Assembly: GCA_035222895.1 (NCBI GenBank)
Contig: JAVYIG010000068.1
Location: 248,001 to 312,000 of the forward strand
Direction of reading: 5' to 3'
Origin: Strongylocentrotus droebachiensis
Taxonomy: Eukaryota > Echinodermata > Echinoidea > Camarodonta > Strongylocentrotidae
DNA length: 64,000 nt
The position numbers and the translations under genes were made by a program. Below the pieces are notes generated by a model. That model had not been told where the DNA came from. It searched no databases and saw only the letters and a program-made list of their open reading frames with translations. Positions 13,300-24,756 of this stretch are shown one piece after another. The first letter of the stretch is position 1. Every line of letters begins with the position of its first letter.

Positions 13300-13500
13300 G
13301 ATGATGATGATGATTATTATTATTATTATTATTATAATTAATATTATTATCATTATTAGTATTATTATTTATTATTATTGATATTATTATTGTTGTTTTT
13401 GTTGATAATATTTATTATCATTACTATTATTATCATTATTATTATTATTATTATTTTTATCATTATTGTTATTATTATTATTATTATTAGGCCTATTATT
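13300..13500 (+). repeat. (ATT)n-type microsatellite
   Basis: About 200 bp of attatt/attgtt/atcatt triplets, preceded by (ATG)n. The open frame through it (poly-Ile/Leu) is a composition artefact. Confidence 0.9.
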
Positions 13501-13732
13501 GCTATTATTCCAAAAATATATTTATCACAAATTTGCAGTAGTCATTTACCTTTTCCCCCATACGTTTATACAGAGTTTTCATGTTATTGACGTAGAGGGC
13601 GCTGTTGATATGCCTAATTTCGATTAATTATGAATACTAATTAGTGTGCAACTTTCGGCTTTGCCGAGTTACGAATTCTTATTATATGAATTTTTATCTC
13701 CTCTCATACAAAAAATCGGGTAGTTACCAGAG

Positions 13733-14596
13733 GTGGGTCACGAAAGTAAAGAATTATGGCCCTTGGCCCATGGTCTATTATCTGGATCCAATTCAGGGTA
13801 TGAAATTGTTTTTGTTGAAATAACAAACCTCAGTAAAAAGATTATTGTGGGATGTGTATATAGGGCTCCAAGCTATGATAGTGTATCCTTTGTGGAAAAC
13901 TTAGAACATCAGCTACAGATATTGAGTAGAGAAAACAAGGAGATATATTTAATGGGTGACTTCAACATCAATTTAATGAATTATGATACTGATCGTAGTG
14001 TTAAAGATTTTGTAGATTTCATGTACTCATTTGGATTATTTTCTCTTGTCAATAAACCTACACGTATTACTGAAATTAGTGCAACATTGATTGACACTAT
14101 TTTCACAAACTGCATTCAAAATGAGTTTAGCTCGGGTATAATATGTTCAGATATTTCAGATCATTATAGCGCTTAGAGACTTCGGTGGTAAGCGCTTTAT
14201 AAGTAACGTTTTTATTATTATTATTATTATCATATGCCTATATTTTGTGTTAAAAAGGGCTCTGTGGTAACTTCTGTCAAGAGGGATGGACAAGTTATGA
14301 AGCGGTCAATAAATGATGAAAGAATCTCAAGGTTCAAGCAACACTTAGCTGAAATTTCTTGGCAGGCTCTGCCTTCACTGGAAGGCGTCAATGAGTTATA
14401 TGAACATTTTCTACAAATATTTCTGGAATTATATAATTTATGTTTCCCATTAATTGAGGTATCGATAAAAAGTAAATGTAAAAAGCCATGGGTAACTCGT
14501 GGTTTATTGAAAACAATAAATCATAAACATAAGCTTTATGGTAGTTATGTCAAGAGACCAACAGCTGAGAATAAAAAGAAATATATTGATTATAAG
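13733..14596 (+). pseudogene. LINE endonuclease remainder and linker
   Basis: Endonuclease strands are visible: IIVGCVYRAPSYD, the catalytic loop IYLMGDFNINLMNYD, then LIDTIFTN and SDISDHY. This is the usual APE order ending in the SDH motif. A 62 bp SINE-tail fragment (14169-14230) interrupts the frame right after SDHY. The linker resumes as PIFCVKKGSV and runs through KPWVTRGLLKTIN to YIDYK, where the MITE at 14597 is inserted. Confidence 0.85.
14169..14230 (+). mobile_element. SINE 3'-tail fragment inserted in the LINE
   Basis: The sequence tatagcgcttagagac ... taagcgctttataag ... (att)n is the 3' module of SINE family 2. It cuts the LINE frame between the endonuclease SDHY and PIFCVKK. 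The repeated ATCAT on both sides may be the target duplication. Confidence 0.6.
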
Positions 14597-15077
14597 CAGG
14601 CGCGTACGCAGGGGGGGTGTTTGGGGGGTTAAACCCCCCCCCCTTTGGTATTTTTATGTGTATAAACCCCCCCTAAAAAACCCTAAAACCCCCCCCTTTG
14701 GGATTTTTTTTTTTTTTTTTTTTTTTTAATTATTATTAAAAAAAAAAAAAAAAAAAAAAAAAAGAATTCCCATGGATGACCTAAACAAGTGACCTCACCC
14801 CCCCCCCCAACGGAGCAACATGTCAAATTTTCAAATTTCGAGACAAAAAAAAAAAAAAAAGTGTCCTCTTACCCCCCCCCCCCCCGCTTATTCAGCGGTC
14901 GGCTGAGTCGTTGCGATTTTTTTGGGACCAAAAAAAAAAAAAAAAAAAGTGTCCTCTTATCCCCCCCCCCCCCCCCCCCCCCGCTTATTCAGCGGCTGGC
15001 TGAGTCGTTGCGAAATTTTCGGCCCGATTTATAAATGTTAAAACCCCCCCCTTGAAAAAATCCTGCGTACGCGCCTG
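14597..15077. mobile_element. hAT-like MITE, copy 1, 481 bp
   Basis: Terminal inverted repeats are perfect over 16 bp: CAGGCGCGTACGCAGG at the left, CCTGCGTACGCGCCTG at the right. An 8 bp target duplication, ATTATAAG, lies at 14589-14596 and 15078-15085. An 8 bp duplication and CAGG ends suit the hAT superfamily. The interior is made of long C, G, A and T homopolymers plus an internally repeated cgcttattcagcgg..ggctgagtcgttgcga unit. Without it and one duplication the surrounding LINE frame is continuous. A second copy is at 31337-31955. Confidence 0.92.
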
Positions 15078-15085
15078 ATTATAAG

Positions 15086-16661
15086 AATGTCTTGGTTAAT
15101 ACTCTTCGTATAGCCAAGCAAAATTATTACAATGATTTGTTCCACAGTGTTAAAGGTGATATTAGGAAAACTTGGTATCATATCAATGAATTGTTAGGTC
15201 GGTCAAATAGGAATTCACTTCCTCAAGAGATGGATTTTAATGGAGTACTTCTTTCATCTGCCAAGGATAAGGCTGAAAGTTTTAATAAATATTTCATTGG
15301 ATTACCCATGAAAATCAGTGCAGACATTCCTCAAGTACCACAATCTTTTCAAGATTATATGAAACAGTGTGATGATAATGCGTCAATGTTTCTAAAACCA
15401 ACTTCAAAATCTGAGATCATCGATATTGTGTCGTCTTTGAAACCATCTAAATCTAGTGGTTCTGATGATATTTCACCTAGGATTATTAAGGAGTGCATTC
15501 ACATATATTGATCCCTTGTGTAAAATCATGAATATGTCTTTATCTCAGGGAGTTGTTCCTGATAAACTCAAAGTAGCTAAAGTGGTACCAGTGTATAAAA
15601 AATCTGACCGTAAAAACGTCATTAATTACAGGCCAATAGCATTGTTACCAATCTTTTCTAAAATTCTTGAGAAAATAATTTATAAACGCTTAAATGAGTT
15701 TCTATCTAAAAAGAATATCTTGATTCCTCAGCAGTGTGGTTTCCGTAAGCACTTCTCCACACAAATGGGTGTGTTTAATTTATTAAGTAATATCATAAAA
15801 GCTATTGATGGAGACAAGTATTGTTTGGGGATATTCTTAGATCTATCTAAGGCGTTTGATACCATTGACCATGGCATCCTCCTCAGAAAACTTGAGCATT
15901 ATGGAATACGTGGTGTAGCATTGTCTTGGTTCCAAAGCTATTTGTTTGACAGGACACAATTTGTTGTGGTGAATGGTACTAATTCTCAACTTGCTTCTAT
16001 TAAATATGGTGTACCTCAGGGTTCTGTTCTTGGTCCCCTGTTGTTTCTGATCTATATAAATGATATAATACACTCATCAACATTATTCTCATACTCACTT
16101 TTTGCTGATGATACCAGCTTGCTGTTGGCTGATAAGAAGGCTGAAGATTTATTACTAATTGCGAATCAAGAGATTCAGAAACTGTATGCATGGTATTGTT
16201 GTAATAAGTTATTGTTGAATGTTCAAAAGACCAAATGTGTTATTTTTCGCTCCAAGGGTAAAAAGCTTCCAGATGACATTACTTTGCTTAATGTTGGAGG
16301 CCATGATGTTGCGCTTAGTGAAAATGTTCAGTTCTTAGGGTTAATCATGGATGAGCATTTATCTTGGAGAAATCATTTAGATGCTGTATGCACAAAGTTG
16401 TCCCTTAGTGTAGGTGTCATTTTTAGATTAAAATTTATTTTACCTGGAAGAGTGCTGATAACATTATATAATAGTATTATTCTTCCTTATTTGACATATT
16501 GTAATGTTGCTTGGGGAAACACTTTTAAGTCATATCTTGATAAGTTGAGAGTATGGCAGAAGAAGGCAATACGGTTTATTACTAATTCTTATTATAGACA
16601 TCCAAGTTCTCCATTGTTCCTTCGACTAAGAATAGGGACTGCCCATGTTGACTCACTATGA
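15086..16661 (+). pseudogene. LINE reverse transcriptase
   Basis: This is the polymerase that copies LINE RNA at the nicked target. The frame 15086-15500 holds the pre-RT region (SSLKPSKSSGSDDISPRIIK). A frameshift near 15500 moves to the frame ending at 16661. Motifs in order: VVPVYKKSDRKNVINYRPIA, QQCGFRKHFSTQ, FLDLSKAFDTIDH, YGVPQGSVLGPLLFLIYIND, the catalytic FADDTSLL, then VQFLGLIMDEHLSW. The frame is unusually well kept for 400 codons, so the copy is fairly young despite its insertions. It ends where the fold-back elements begin. Confidence 0.93.
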
Positions 16662-17135
16662 ACATTACTGACAAAGAAAGCGGACAAAATATACAGTTCC
16701 TCAGGTAGACATAAGGAACATCCCTTCACTGCTATTATGTAAAAAGGTGAATATGCATGTGACACCTGTTCTACACTTTTTTACATAATAGCAGTGAAGG
16801 GATGTTCCTTTGTCTACCTGAGGAACTGTATATTTTGTCCGCTTTCTTTGTCAGGCATGCTCATAGTGACTACAATTATAAATCTTTTAGATTGCACTCG
16901 ACGATATACATGCATGCAGGAAGTAACACGATGAACATCACGGACAAAGAAAGAGGACAAAATATACAGTTCCTCATTCTACCCTCAACAAAAGAACATC
17001 CCTTCACTGATATTATGTAAAAAAGTGTAGAACAGGTGAATATGCATGTGACACCTGTTCTACACATTTTTACATAATAGCAGGGAAGGGATGTTCCTTT
17101 GTCTACCTGAGGAGCTGTATATTTTATGCGCACGC
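16652..17135. mobile_element. two tandem fold-back (long hairpin) elements
   Basis: Unit 1 has arms at about 16670-16745 and 16779-16852, near-perfect inverted copies (gacaaagaaagcggacaaaa against ttttgtccgctttctttgtc). Unit 2 repeats the same design in the same orientation, with arms at about 16943-17027 and 17062-17130. The loop contains an extra inverted pair, gtgtagaacaggtg/cacctgttctacac, complete only in unit 2. They separate the LINE reverse transcriptase from its C-terminal tail. No coding capacity. Confidence 0.85.
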
Positions 17136-17389
17136 GGCATATATACTAGTACCTTGAGCATGTAAAGGCGCTATATAAATACCAATATGTATGTATGTAT
17201 GTACTAGATTTAGGAAAATCAAGGTTGACGATTCTCGATCGCCGACTGAGACGACGTAACGCATGCGCAGTGCCTTTAACTGACGTCACACGTTGCAGTC
17301 AAAGCTGTCGACGTGCAAATCTAAAAGTCCCTATCGTTACCACTAAGTGGACTTGTGTCGTTCAATTGCATATTGTTTATGTTTAATCT

Positions 17390-17639
17390 TAAGTCTATGC
17401 CTCATGAATGTACGTTAAAAGATTTATTCCGTCAGAACTCGCAAATTCATAATTATAATACACGTCAAAGGTGTCTTATTCGTCAGCCTTTTGCAAGAAC
17501 AAATGTCACTCTGACCTCTTTCCATATCTCTTGCATTAAAGAATGGAACAGTCTGCCTGATGATATAAAAAATAGTACAACTCTTTCTAGGTTTAGAAGG
17601 TTATCTAAAATGTACCTACTTGAAAGACTGACATAGTTT
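17390..17639 (+). pseudogene. LINE C-terminal tail
   Basis: The pattern IHNYNTRQR ... LTSFHISCIKEWNSLPDDI ... LSRFRRLSKMYLLERL is the usual C-terminal end of CR1/jockey-type reverse transcriptases. It is followed by stop TAG and the 3' UTR. It is the continuation of the frame broken at about 16655. Confidence 0.85.
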
Positions 17640-18035
17640 TTATTTGCATCTTAGTAATTTCTTATTCTGAAATGCTTTTTGACCACTAAGGACCTATTCA
17701 TCAGTGTGACTGCTGTGTGTGTGTGAGTGTGCGCGTGTGTGTGTGTGTGTGTGTGTTGAGAGAGTATTTGTATGTTCTATATTCTGTAGCTTAGTATTTT
17801 CATCCATTGTATAATCATACGTAACATTCTTTTTACTGTAAATGTATGTATTTTGTTGACTATAGGGCCCCGCTCACAAGCTTAGCTTCTAAAGGGGTCC
17901 TAAAACCATTCAGTTTATGATGTAATCAAGTTAGAATATGTTGATTGATGTTCTATTACCAGTCTCTTTTTTATGTAACAGATTATATCATGCTTTGTGT
18001 GGTTTTGAATAAAATGAACTGAACTGAACTGACTT
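17640..18035 (+). other. LINE 3' UTR with (GT)n and (TGAAC)n tail
   Basis: A (GT)n tract lies at about 17716-17757. The unit ends in ataaaatgaactgaactgaa, a short tandem tail. No further coding sequence. Confidence 0.7.
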
Positions 18036-18656
18036 GATGGTCTCAATATTTGTGTAAATTTTCATGTAAGGAAGTTGTTTGTCTTGTGTTTCATCATAAA
18101 TTTATCACAATTTCATTATGGAGGAAGGGTACAATATTGTGACTGGGGTATAGGTGTTTTGTATCCCCACTTTTCCGGGGTATATGAACATGTCCGTTCA
18201 GAGATGCCATATCCCTTGATTTTACCCCTTCTTTACCTAATGTCCGACTACACACATATGCTTTGTCCTCAAAATTAATAAATTGAATAACAGAAAAGAC
18301 CCCAATGGCAAATCATGTATTTAATTGCATTTTTTTAAAACTGTAAACGTGTGTTGCATTTCTTCCCCCTAACATTCCTAACTTGAATAAACATTATTCG
18401 AATACGAATGACAGGTGTTAATTTAAATGATAAAAATGACGCCTCGACAAGACAGTGACGATTAATTTGAATGCTAGTTGAACAGTTTCTAATTAAATGA
18501 CAGACCTATGAAACCCTTCGACCAAAATCATGAATTAAATACAAAACAGGAAAATTGAATGATAATTGGCATGGCAAAGCCGTTCTGCTCTTACTTAAAT
18601 GCAAAGCAAATGAATTCATATGACAAACTCGCGAATTTCGCCGGGAAATCCTATAT

Positions 18657-18726
18657 GATATCTGTAAAGCGCTTATAGAGACGTCCGAGATGTATATAAA
18701 AGCTGAATATTATTATCATTATTTGA
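18657..18726 (+). mobile_element. SINE family 2, 3' part of the split copy
   Basis: The sequence gatatctgtaaagcgcttat ... atgtatataaaagctgaatattattatc is the 3' module of family 2. It continues the copy that stops at 9576. The two halves are separated by the 9577-18652 element. Confidence 0.7.
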
Positions 18727-18945
18727 GATTCGCATAGTCTTATTGATCTCATATTTCAAACATTCATAACTTCCTTACTATTGGTCCGATTCATTTCAAA
18801 CTTTTGCCGTTATGTTTCTGTTATTTTCCTTCTTTCATACAAATCAAGTTATTACAAGAGTTGGATTGCCCTTTCAATCTATGGGCCCGAAGTTGTTCTA
18901 AATAATAATAATAATAATAATACACAATATTTATTAGGCGCTTAA

Positions 18946-19132
18946 AGGCCCACTGCACTACCGGTAGCTACTTGCGCCCTCTATATAACAAACAATGCCT
19001 AATCGGTGACCATTGGTCCCCCATGATCCTCTTTTTCTTATGTTAACTGAGAGCTGAGTTGATGAGATAACCACCTGTCCAGTGACCTTGCAGAGCGGTC
19101 TAATCCCTCCTGTAAACTACGGCAGATAAGCT
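18946..19132 (+). mobile_element. 187 bp TTAA-flanked repeat, copy 1
   Basis: It is flanked by TTAA at 18942-18945 and 19133-19136. It contains cccatgatcctctttttctt and gagctgagttgatgagataa, shared with the copies at 34725-34921 (-) and 53282-53468 (+). The TTAA target suits piggyBac-type mobility, but the inverted ends are weak. Confidence 0.65.
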
Positions 19133-19136
19133 TTAA

Positions 19137-20555
19137 TACTGGTGTCTCTAAGCGCACCACAGTCTACTGATAAATTGTAATGGTGTATCCAGCAAGTTAT
19201 CAGGTCAACCTGGCGAACTCGATCCCTCCCCTTTCCCTTTTGGAGGCCCTGAAAAAAATTACTTAAAATAATCATGATGATGATTTAAAGGAAAACAAAA
19301 AACGTCATACTTTTATTTGTGGCGCTAGTGTGCAATTTTACAGCAACCATGGCTGACAGAATTGAAATACATGTAAGCCTACATGTAAGTCTTTTCTTCA
19401 CAGGAGTCAAGCAAAAGACATCCCCCTAAAGCTACCTTACCTATATACCTTCATTGTCAGCTAGGCCAGGCCCCTGCATGGGAGCAACTTTTCACTGGGG
19501 GTTCTAGGGATGCCCTTTCACTCAAACTGCAAAGATTCGCTTACAACACCAAGCGCCCCCTGCAGCCCCTCCCCCACTGCACTACCGACTGTTGTATGGG
19601 TGAAATGGGGGGGGGGGGCAGGTGTGGGGGGGGGGGGCAGGTGCAGTGATGCAGCACCTTGAGTAACCACTGGCTTTCAGATCCACAATACACAAGCTTT
19701 CATGAAATAATATTTGAATACTTTTTTTTGACAAAATAAAACTTAAAGAGAAAGTCGAGCTACTGTAAACGTGAGAAGAGAAAAAGATTTGTGAGATCAG
19801 GGTATGTTAGTTTATTACAAGCCCTGGTGAGATTACTCGTTTTTCTCTTCATAATTAGTTTGGAGGAAAGTCACACCCAAACTCATACTATTGCTCTTCA
19901 AATGCCCTCATACTTTGACAAGAACTAGAGCACATGGTATTATGAATTACGGTAATCTATGCATTACACTTCGGCCAAGTTCGGGGTAATGTATAGGCCA
20001 GAATCTGCCCGGTTCTTTATTTTTTTCCCAACGTTTTTTTTCAATATTTTAAAATACACTTGATTCAAGCCGCCGAAGATGGCGTTATCAACAAACTCGT
20101 AATTATGCTTACCAGCTACCAGCCCAGCCCAGCCTTTTTTTTCGCCGATCACGCCATCATCGGCAGAAGGTAGCGTTGGTGTGGTGGAGATCATTAGCCA
20201 ATGGTGACATGAAAGTATCTGTACAGGTCTTTTAGGACGTGACTGGTTACCTGTTCAACGCACCAAATCATCAGGATCACACTCTCTATATACATGTGAT
20301 CTTGTAACTTCAAGAAAATTACGACAACTCGGCATGGCATATGAAATGGTAACTGTTATTTCACTAATCTGTATCTATACTGATACCTTATACTATGAGG
20401 GTTATCTAGAGGAGACTCTAGAATAGTAAGGGGGGCAGCAAAAAACAAAATAAAAAACCCGGCAAGCAAAAAAAAAAAAAAAAAAAAAAAGTACATACAT
20501 ACAAAAACAAACAAATAAATAAACAAACACAAAACGACGATAAGAAAGAAGAATT

Positions 20556-20586
<31 letters not shown>

Positions 20587-20850
20587 GGGGGGGGGGGGGG
20601 GGTGGGGGGGGGTGGGGGGGGGGGGGGGGGGGGGTTAGCTAAAATGATGTCCAGCTGAAACACGAAGTTGTAAACCATCCAGAAACTTCATAATAAATTG
20701 CGTAACTGATTAATTAATTATATCATTACAAATCTTTATTCTCAGTTTTCTTATGTATAACTGATTTTCTTATAAAATTGAAGATATGGCGTATATATTC
20801 AATACTGAATGAACGCCATTGAACTATTACCAACAACAACAACAACCAGC

Positions 20851-20883
<33 letters not shown>

Positions 20884-21885
20884 GTGTGTAGGGGGTTTAG
20901 GAAGGGAAAAAGACCCACACAAATAGCGATAATGGAGAATAACTTGGAAGCTAATAAAGAGCAAGTGTAGAATTTGTTTTCCCTTTTTCTAGAGATGGCG
21001 CTCTTCCCAGAGAATCCTTTCCGATTGCGAACAAGGGCTCCGTTTATTGGTACATTTAATTACTCGAAGTACAAAGATGCCCATAAAGTTGGAATAAAAT
21101 GATTGTGACAATACGATATATTCTTGATAAATATACAGCTTATATCTTCTCAGAAGAATCAGAACTACGTTGATCAATGTAAGTAGTCATAGACATTAAT
21201 CAATAAAGATCTGAGAACATTACCTATATCTATCAAGAATTTATCATATGTCACAATCATTTCATCAAAATAGGTAAGAAAAAATTATTCCAACTTTATA
21301 GGCGACAATGTATTTAGAAATATAATAGTCAATGACGAATCCAAGGGGTAAAGGGGTTGGCACATGGGACACGTGCCTTGGCCAAATCAAATTTGCCATA
21401 CTTCAGTGCTGCCCCTCCCCCGCATGAAAATGATTGGGGTAAAGTTCGTCTGAAGAATATATTCTCTATCCTATTTTTACTTATCAACGATTTCAAACAC
21501 TGTATACAACCAGCCAAATAAAATGTCTTTACCCCACCCGACATCTTACGAGAGAAAGAACACAAAGACTGTTTTAATTTTGTATCTATTTGATCTAGAC
21601 TTTTATATATGCGGTTACACATGAACACCATTCACCAACAATTACTCAATAAAACAAATTAGCATACATATCATTACACTAACATTAATATATTGAATAG
21701 TATTAGTATCAAGATCTGTGTTGATGTTGTATATTCTTGAATATAGAAGCGTAGCGTGTTTCCAGGCATTGAGGGGGTGACATTGATTCCCCTTTACCAT
21801 TCTCAGTTTCTTGTTTTTCTCAAATTCCATTATTGAGCAGGGGAAGGAGCACGTGCCCCCTATGCCATCACATAGCTACGCCGCC
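19137..21885. other. non-coding with homopolymer tracts
   Basis: No supported exon. There are poly-G runs near 19609-19636, a CA-rich and poly-A/poly-G block at 20470-20635, and a (TG)n/(CG)n tract at about 20852-20890. A minus-strand frame at 19964-20194 could be read as a first exon but has no support. Scraps near 21340 and 21840 look like MITE remnants (cacgtgcc, gctacgccgcccc). Confidence 0.45.
20470..20635. repeat. poly-A, poly-T and poly-G block
   Basis: A poly-A run, a short T run and then about 70 bases of almost pure G with a few T. Long G runs can form quadruplexes and are prone to length error in assembly. The open frames through it are artefacts. Confidence 0.9.
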
Positions 21886-23150
21886 CCTTTTTTTAGTTGA
21901 TTTTATTTACCAACAACAATACAGTAATACATTTAATACAATGTGTTTACATATACAAGAAGAGAAACTATTGGTTGGTAAAATGGGCCAGATAACAGCA
22001 CATGTGCTAGTCGAGCCTAACCCCTTTAACAGCTAAACAAAGTATTTTGGTACAAATCAGTTTAGAAAACGTAATAAAACAAAAATAATGAATTTACAAT
22101 TAAAATCGATACTTTAAAAAGAACTTTATAAGAATACTTAAGAATGTCTTACAATATACAATCTGATAATGAAAGATATATTTTTTGTAGTTATGCAGGC
22201 TATTTAAAGGTATTACAAAGTTTTGGGAAATTTTGAAAAATGGGTGGATAGTGATTCTTTACAATTTTAATATATTTGGATGCCCCTGTGGATGTATTAA
22301 AAACACCAGAAATTTTAGCCCCTAAAACACTTCTGCTTTCGAGAAAAATTGAATATAAAGATTTACCGGTGCTCCCGGTAAATTTCGATAAATTTCAAAT
22401 AGCTCATACGGCCGTACAATGGTAGCTGCGACCATGAAAATCTCAGAGTATGTAGTTGTGGTATATAATTTCCGAACAAGAATAGCTTATCAGTCAATTT
22501 TAGTCAATAAACATTGTTGTATAGCTTAATTAATATCTTGACCTTAAGAGGGAGCTTTTCAACATAAAGTGCTTATTATTTACAATTTCAGTTACTTTAG
22601 AGTCGATTTCGACCGCGACAACGATCACTGAATATTGTAGGATCGTATATGCTTCCAATATGTTCATTTGAACCAAATTCATGACCCCATACCAAAACTT
22701 TGTATTACCTTTAAGTTGATATTTCATTCATGATTTGTTCAACAAAATGACTTGTAACGGAGTTCTGAAACCAATTTCTAGACCTTGTTAATCTGACATT
22801 ATAGGTAATCTATTCCAAAATTCACTGCCCACAAAAGACAATGAAAATTGACCTTGTGTCGTTCTACATTTTGGAAGACGTAACTGTCCACCTTCTTTTT
22901 GTCTTGTGGAATAGCTATGCTCTATAATGTCACAGTACTCAAAATATGAGGCAAATTGTCATTGACTAGATCAAACATGTAAGTAGAAATTGATAAATCA
23001 TGTAAATTATACACATTTAGGATTCGCAATCTTTTAGATGATGGAGCTATAGGAGTTCTCCATTCACTAAATGTTATAGCACGAACTGCCATTTTCTGTG
23101 AATACAATATACTTCTTATGCTAGTCTTATAAGTGCTTCCCCTCACCTCT
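21886..23150 (-). mobile_element. 5'-truncated LINE (C-terminal end and 3' UTR)
   Basis: On the minus strand a C-terminal reverse transcriptase remnant reads KMAVRAITFSEWRTPIAP, LRILNVYNLHDLSIS, then in another frame GGQLRLPKC and SEFWNRLP. This is the usual end of a CR1-type polyprotein. It begins near 23150, so it is strongly 5'-truncated. The following AT-rich DNA down to about 21886 is probably its 3' UTR. The outer limits are uncertain. Confidence 0.65.
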
Positions 23151-23743
23151 TTTCACTAAGGTTATAAAGGAAATCAAAATATAGACTTTCACTGTAAGCC
23201 GCTGCATGCAGGCATAACAATAGGAAATGAAAAATTTCAAACATACTTAAAATTTAGTAGAACGAACAAGAAATTAAACGGTCTAAATTAAACACACATA
23301 TTTAATTAACACTTGTACTTCAATTTATCAGAAAAGATGTGCCTGTAACGGGCCATACACGCAAAGAAAACAGAAATTACATTTAAATGACTGCCAATAG
23401 TCATTTCTCATTGTAAATAAAATTATATACATACAGAGATAAACATTCATATCAAATAATCACCTTTGAAGTTTATGTAGGCCTTAACATTTTATCTTTT
23501 CTTTGAAACATTGTAATTTCAATTCATTGTAACATTGTGCGAGTGATTACATCTACGAGAGTGCTACTTAAACACAATACAGTAATATAATAAGAAAACA
23601 AAACAGCTATGCACTACAAACTTGTTATACATAATTATACCTCAAAATTTAGGAATTTCCTGTGTTACTGGGTACCACGCACGCCCTATTCTATCCGAGT
23701 GCGCGCGCGTAAGTGTGCGTCGACTAGGTTAGTCATTAGTCAC

Positions 23744-24756
23744 TTTTTTTTTAATGTGTTTTATTGAACAATCAAAATACAATCACAATATTTACAAGTT
23801 ATTATAAAAAGATTACAAAAAAGCAGTAAAACGCAGATCAAAACCTCACGAAAAGTAAATTTACACTAAGATGCAGACAATTACATGCACATGTACCGAT
23901 ACAACATTATAAAACAGCATTATAAAACAAATTTCCATTTTTTTAAGTGCAAGGGCAGTTTGTTTTTCTTATTTGCAAAACGATATTCAAGATCTTTATC
24001 ATAGTCAATGTAAGTTCTGAAACCCTGAAAATTGGGTATTTTACTTTGAAATTTGCATAAATAAATGTAGTATTTAAGCATAAGAAATAAATACGTCAAA
24101 AACATATCCTTTTCATAGCCAAACATTCTTTCAAATATTGAAAAATTCACTACTTTATTAATCTTCTGATTAATAGTTTTAATGGTATCATCCCAAATGC
24201 CGGTTTTATAGTCTGACATTCGATGAAAAGATGTAGGTAAGTCTCGGGTTCATTATCGCAAAATGAACAATTAGGAGAATTCTTTCGTTTAATTTTGAAC
24301 AAGAAGTTATTTAATGCTATGGCTTTATGAAACAGTTTGAAATAAAATGAACGAATGCGAGTGCTTATAGAACATTTGAAATTATCAATATGAATCTTGT
24401 CCCAATTAACAGGGTTAGGGTCAGAAAGTTCTTTCCAGAATGTTAATTTCTTTTCGGGAACAGGTGGCTCTAGAATGACATTATAAGCATATTTGGGAAC
24501 CTTCCTAGCTTGCACAAGTTTATTGACAAAGGCATCAAAGATTACATCATGATTCAGATCTGATGAGACCAACCAATCAGAAGGAACATTTTTCATAAGA
24601 AAATTGTATTTCCTCCTATCCCTAGGATTAATATTGTAATCAAGTATCAATTCTTCAAAAAGTTTGCTACCAGGGTGAGGAGGATTAAGCAAGTCACTAA
24701 TAAAAATAATCCCTTTATCAATCCAACCCTGATACAAAAAATAATTCTTGGATTTT
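23744..24756 (-). mobile_element. L1/Tx1-like LINE, 5'-truncated, with poly(A) tail
   Basis: It is flanked by the 12 bp duplication GTCATTAGTCAC (23732-23743 and 24757-24768). The 3' end carries a poly(A) tail, seen as poly-T at 23744 on the plus strand. The coding remnant is the C-terminal part after the polymerase: IRSFYFKLFHKAIALNNFLF, then the zinc-knuckle-like CSFCDNEPETYLHLFIEC. The last part continues in a shifted frame (23920-24219). This tail with CxxC...H...C is typical of L1/Tx1 elements. Confidence 0.88.

Larger units (their letters stand above)
10094..18035 (+). mobile_element. LINE-1 of the window: CR1/L2-like non-LTR retrotransposon, interrupted
   Basis: Pieces in order are: endonuclease start (10094-10445), endonuclease remainder (about 13776-14168 and 14231-14596), reverse transcriptase (15086-16655), C-terminal tail (about 17390-17636) and a 3' UTR ending in (TGAAC)n near 18013-18031. 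At least four insertions separate them. A short repeat tail in place of poly(A) is typical of CR1/L2-type elements. A copy of a related element lies at 28347-30430. It is not active: it has a frameshift near 15500 and interrupted domains. Confidence 0.85.
9577..18652. mobile_element. 9.1 kb terminal-inverted-repeat element with nested insertions
   Basis: The left end reads aggatttcccagccaaattc and continues gcgagtttgtcat. The right end is its reverse complement with a few mismatches (gacaaactcgcgaatttc then gccgggaaatcct), giving inverted repeats of about 34 bp. It is flanked by ATAT on both sides and sits inside one SINE copy. Next to each end, AT-rich tracts (9605-9900 and 18380-18620) repeat the motif tcatt.aaatt in varied forms. 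No transposase is recognised, and most of the interior is a LINE with its own insertions. The superfamily is unknown to me. It could also be two separate fragments, but the split SINE argues for one insertion. Confidence 0.6.

Noticed and set aside
19964..20194. Minus-strand frame MISTTPTLPSADDG with a possible GTAAGC donor, considered as a first exon
   Set aside because: Only one weak coincidence of ATG and donor, no neighbouring exons and no recognisable peptide. Left out as a gene.
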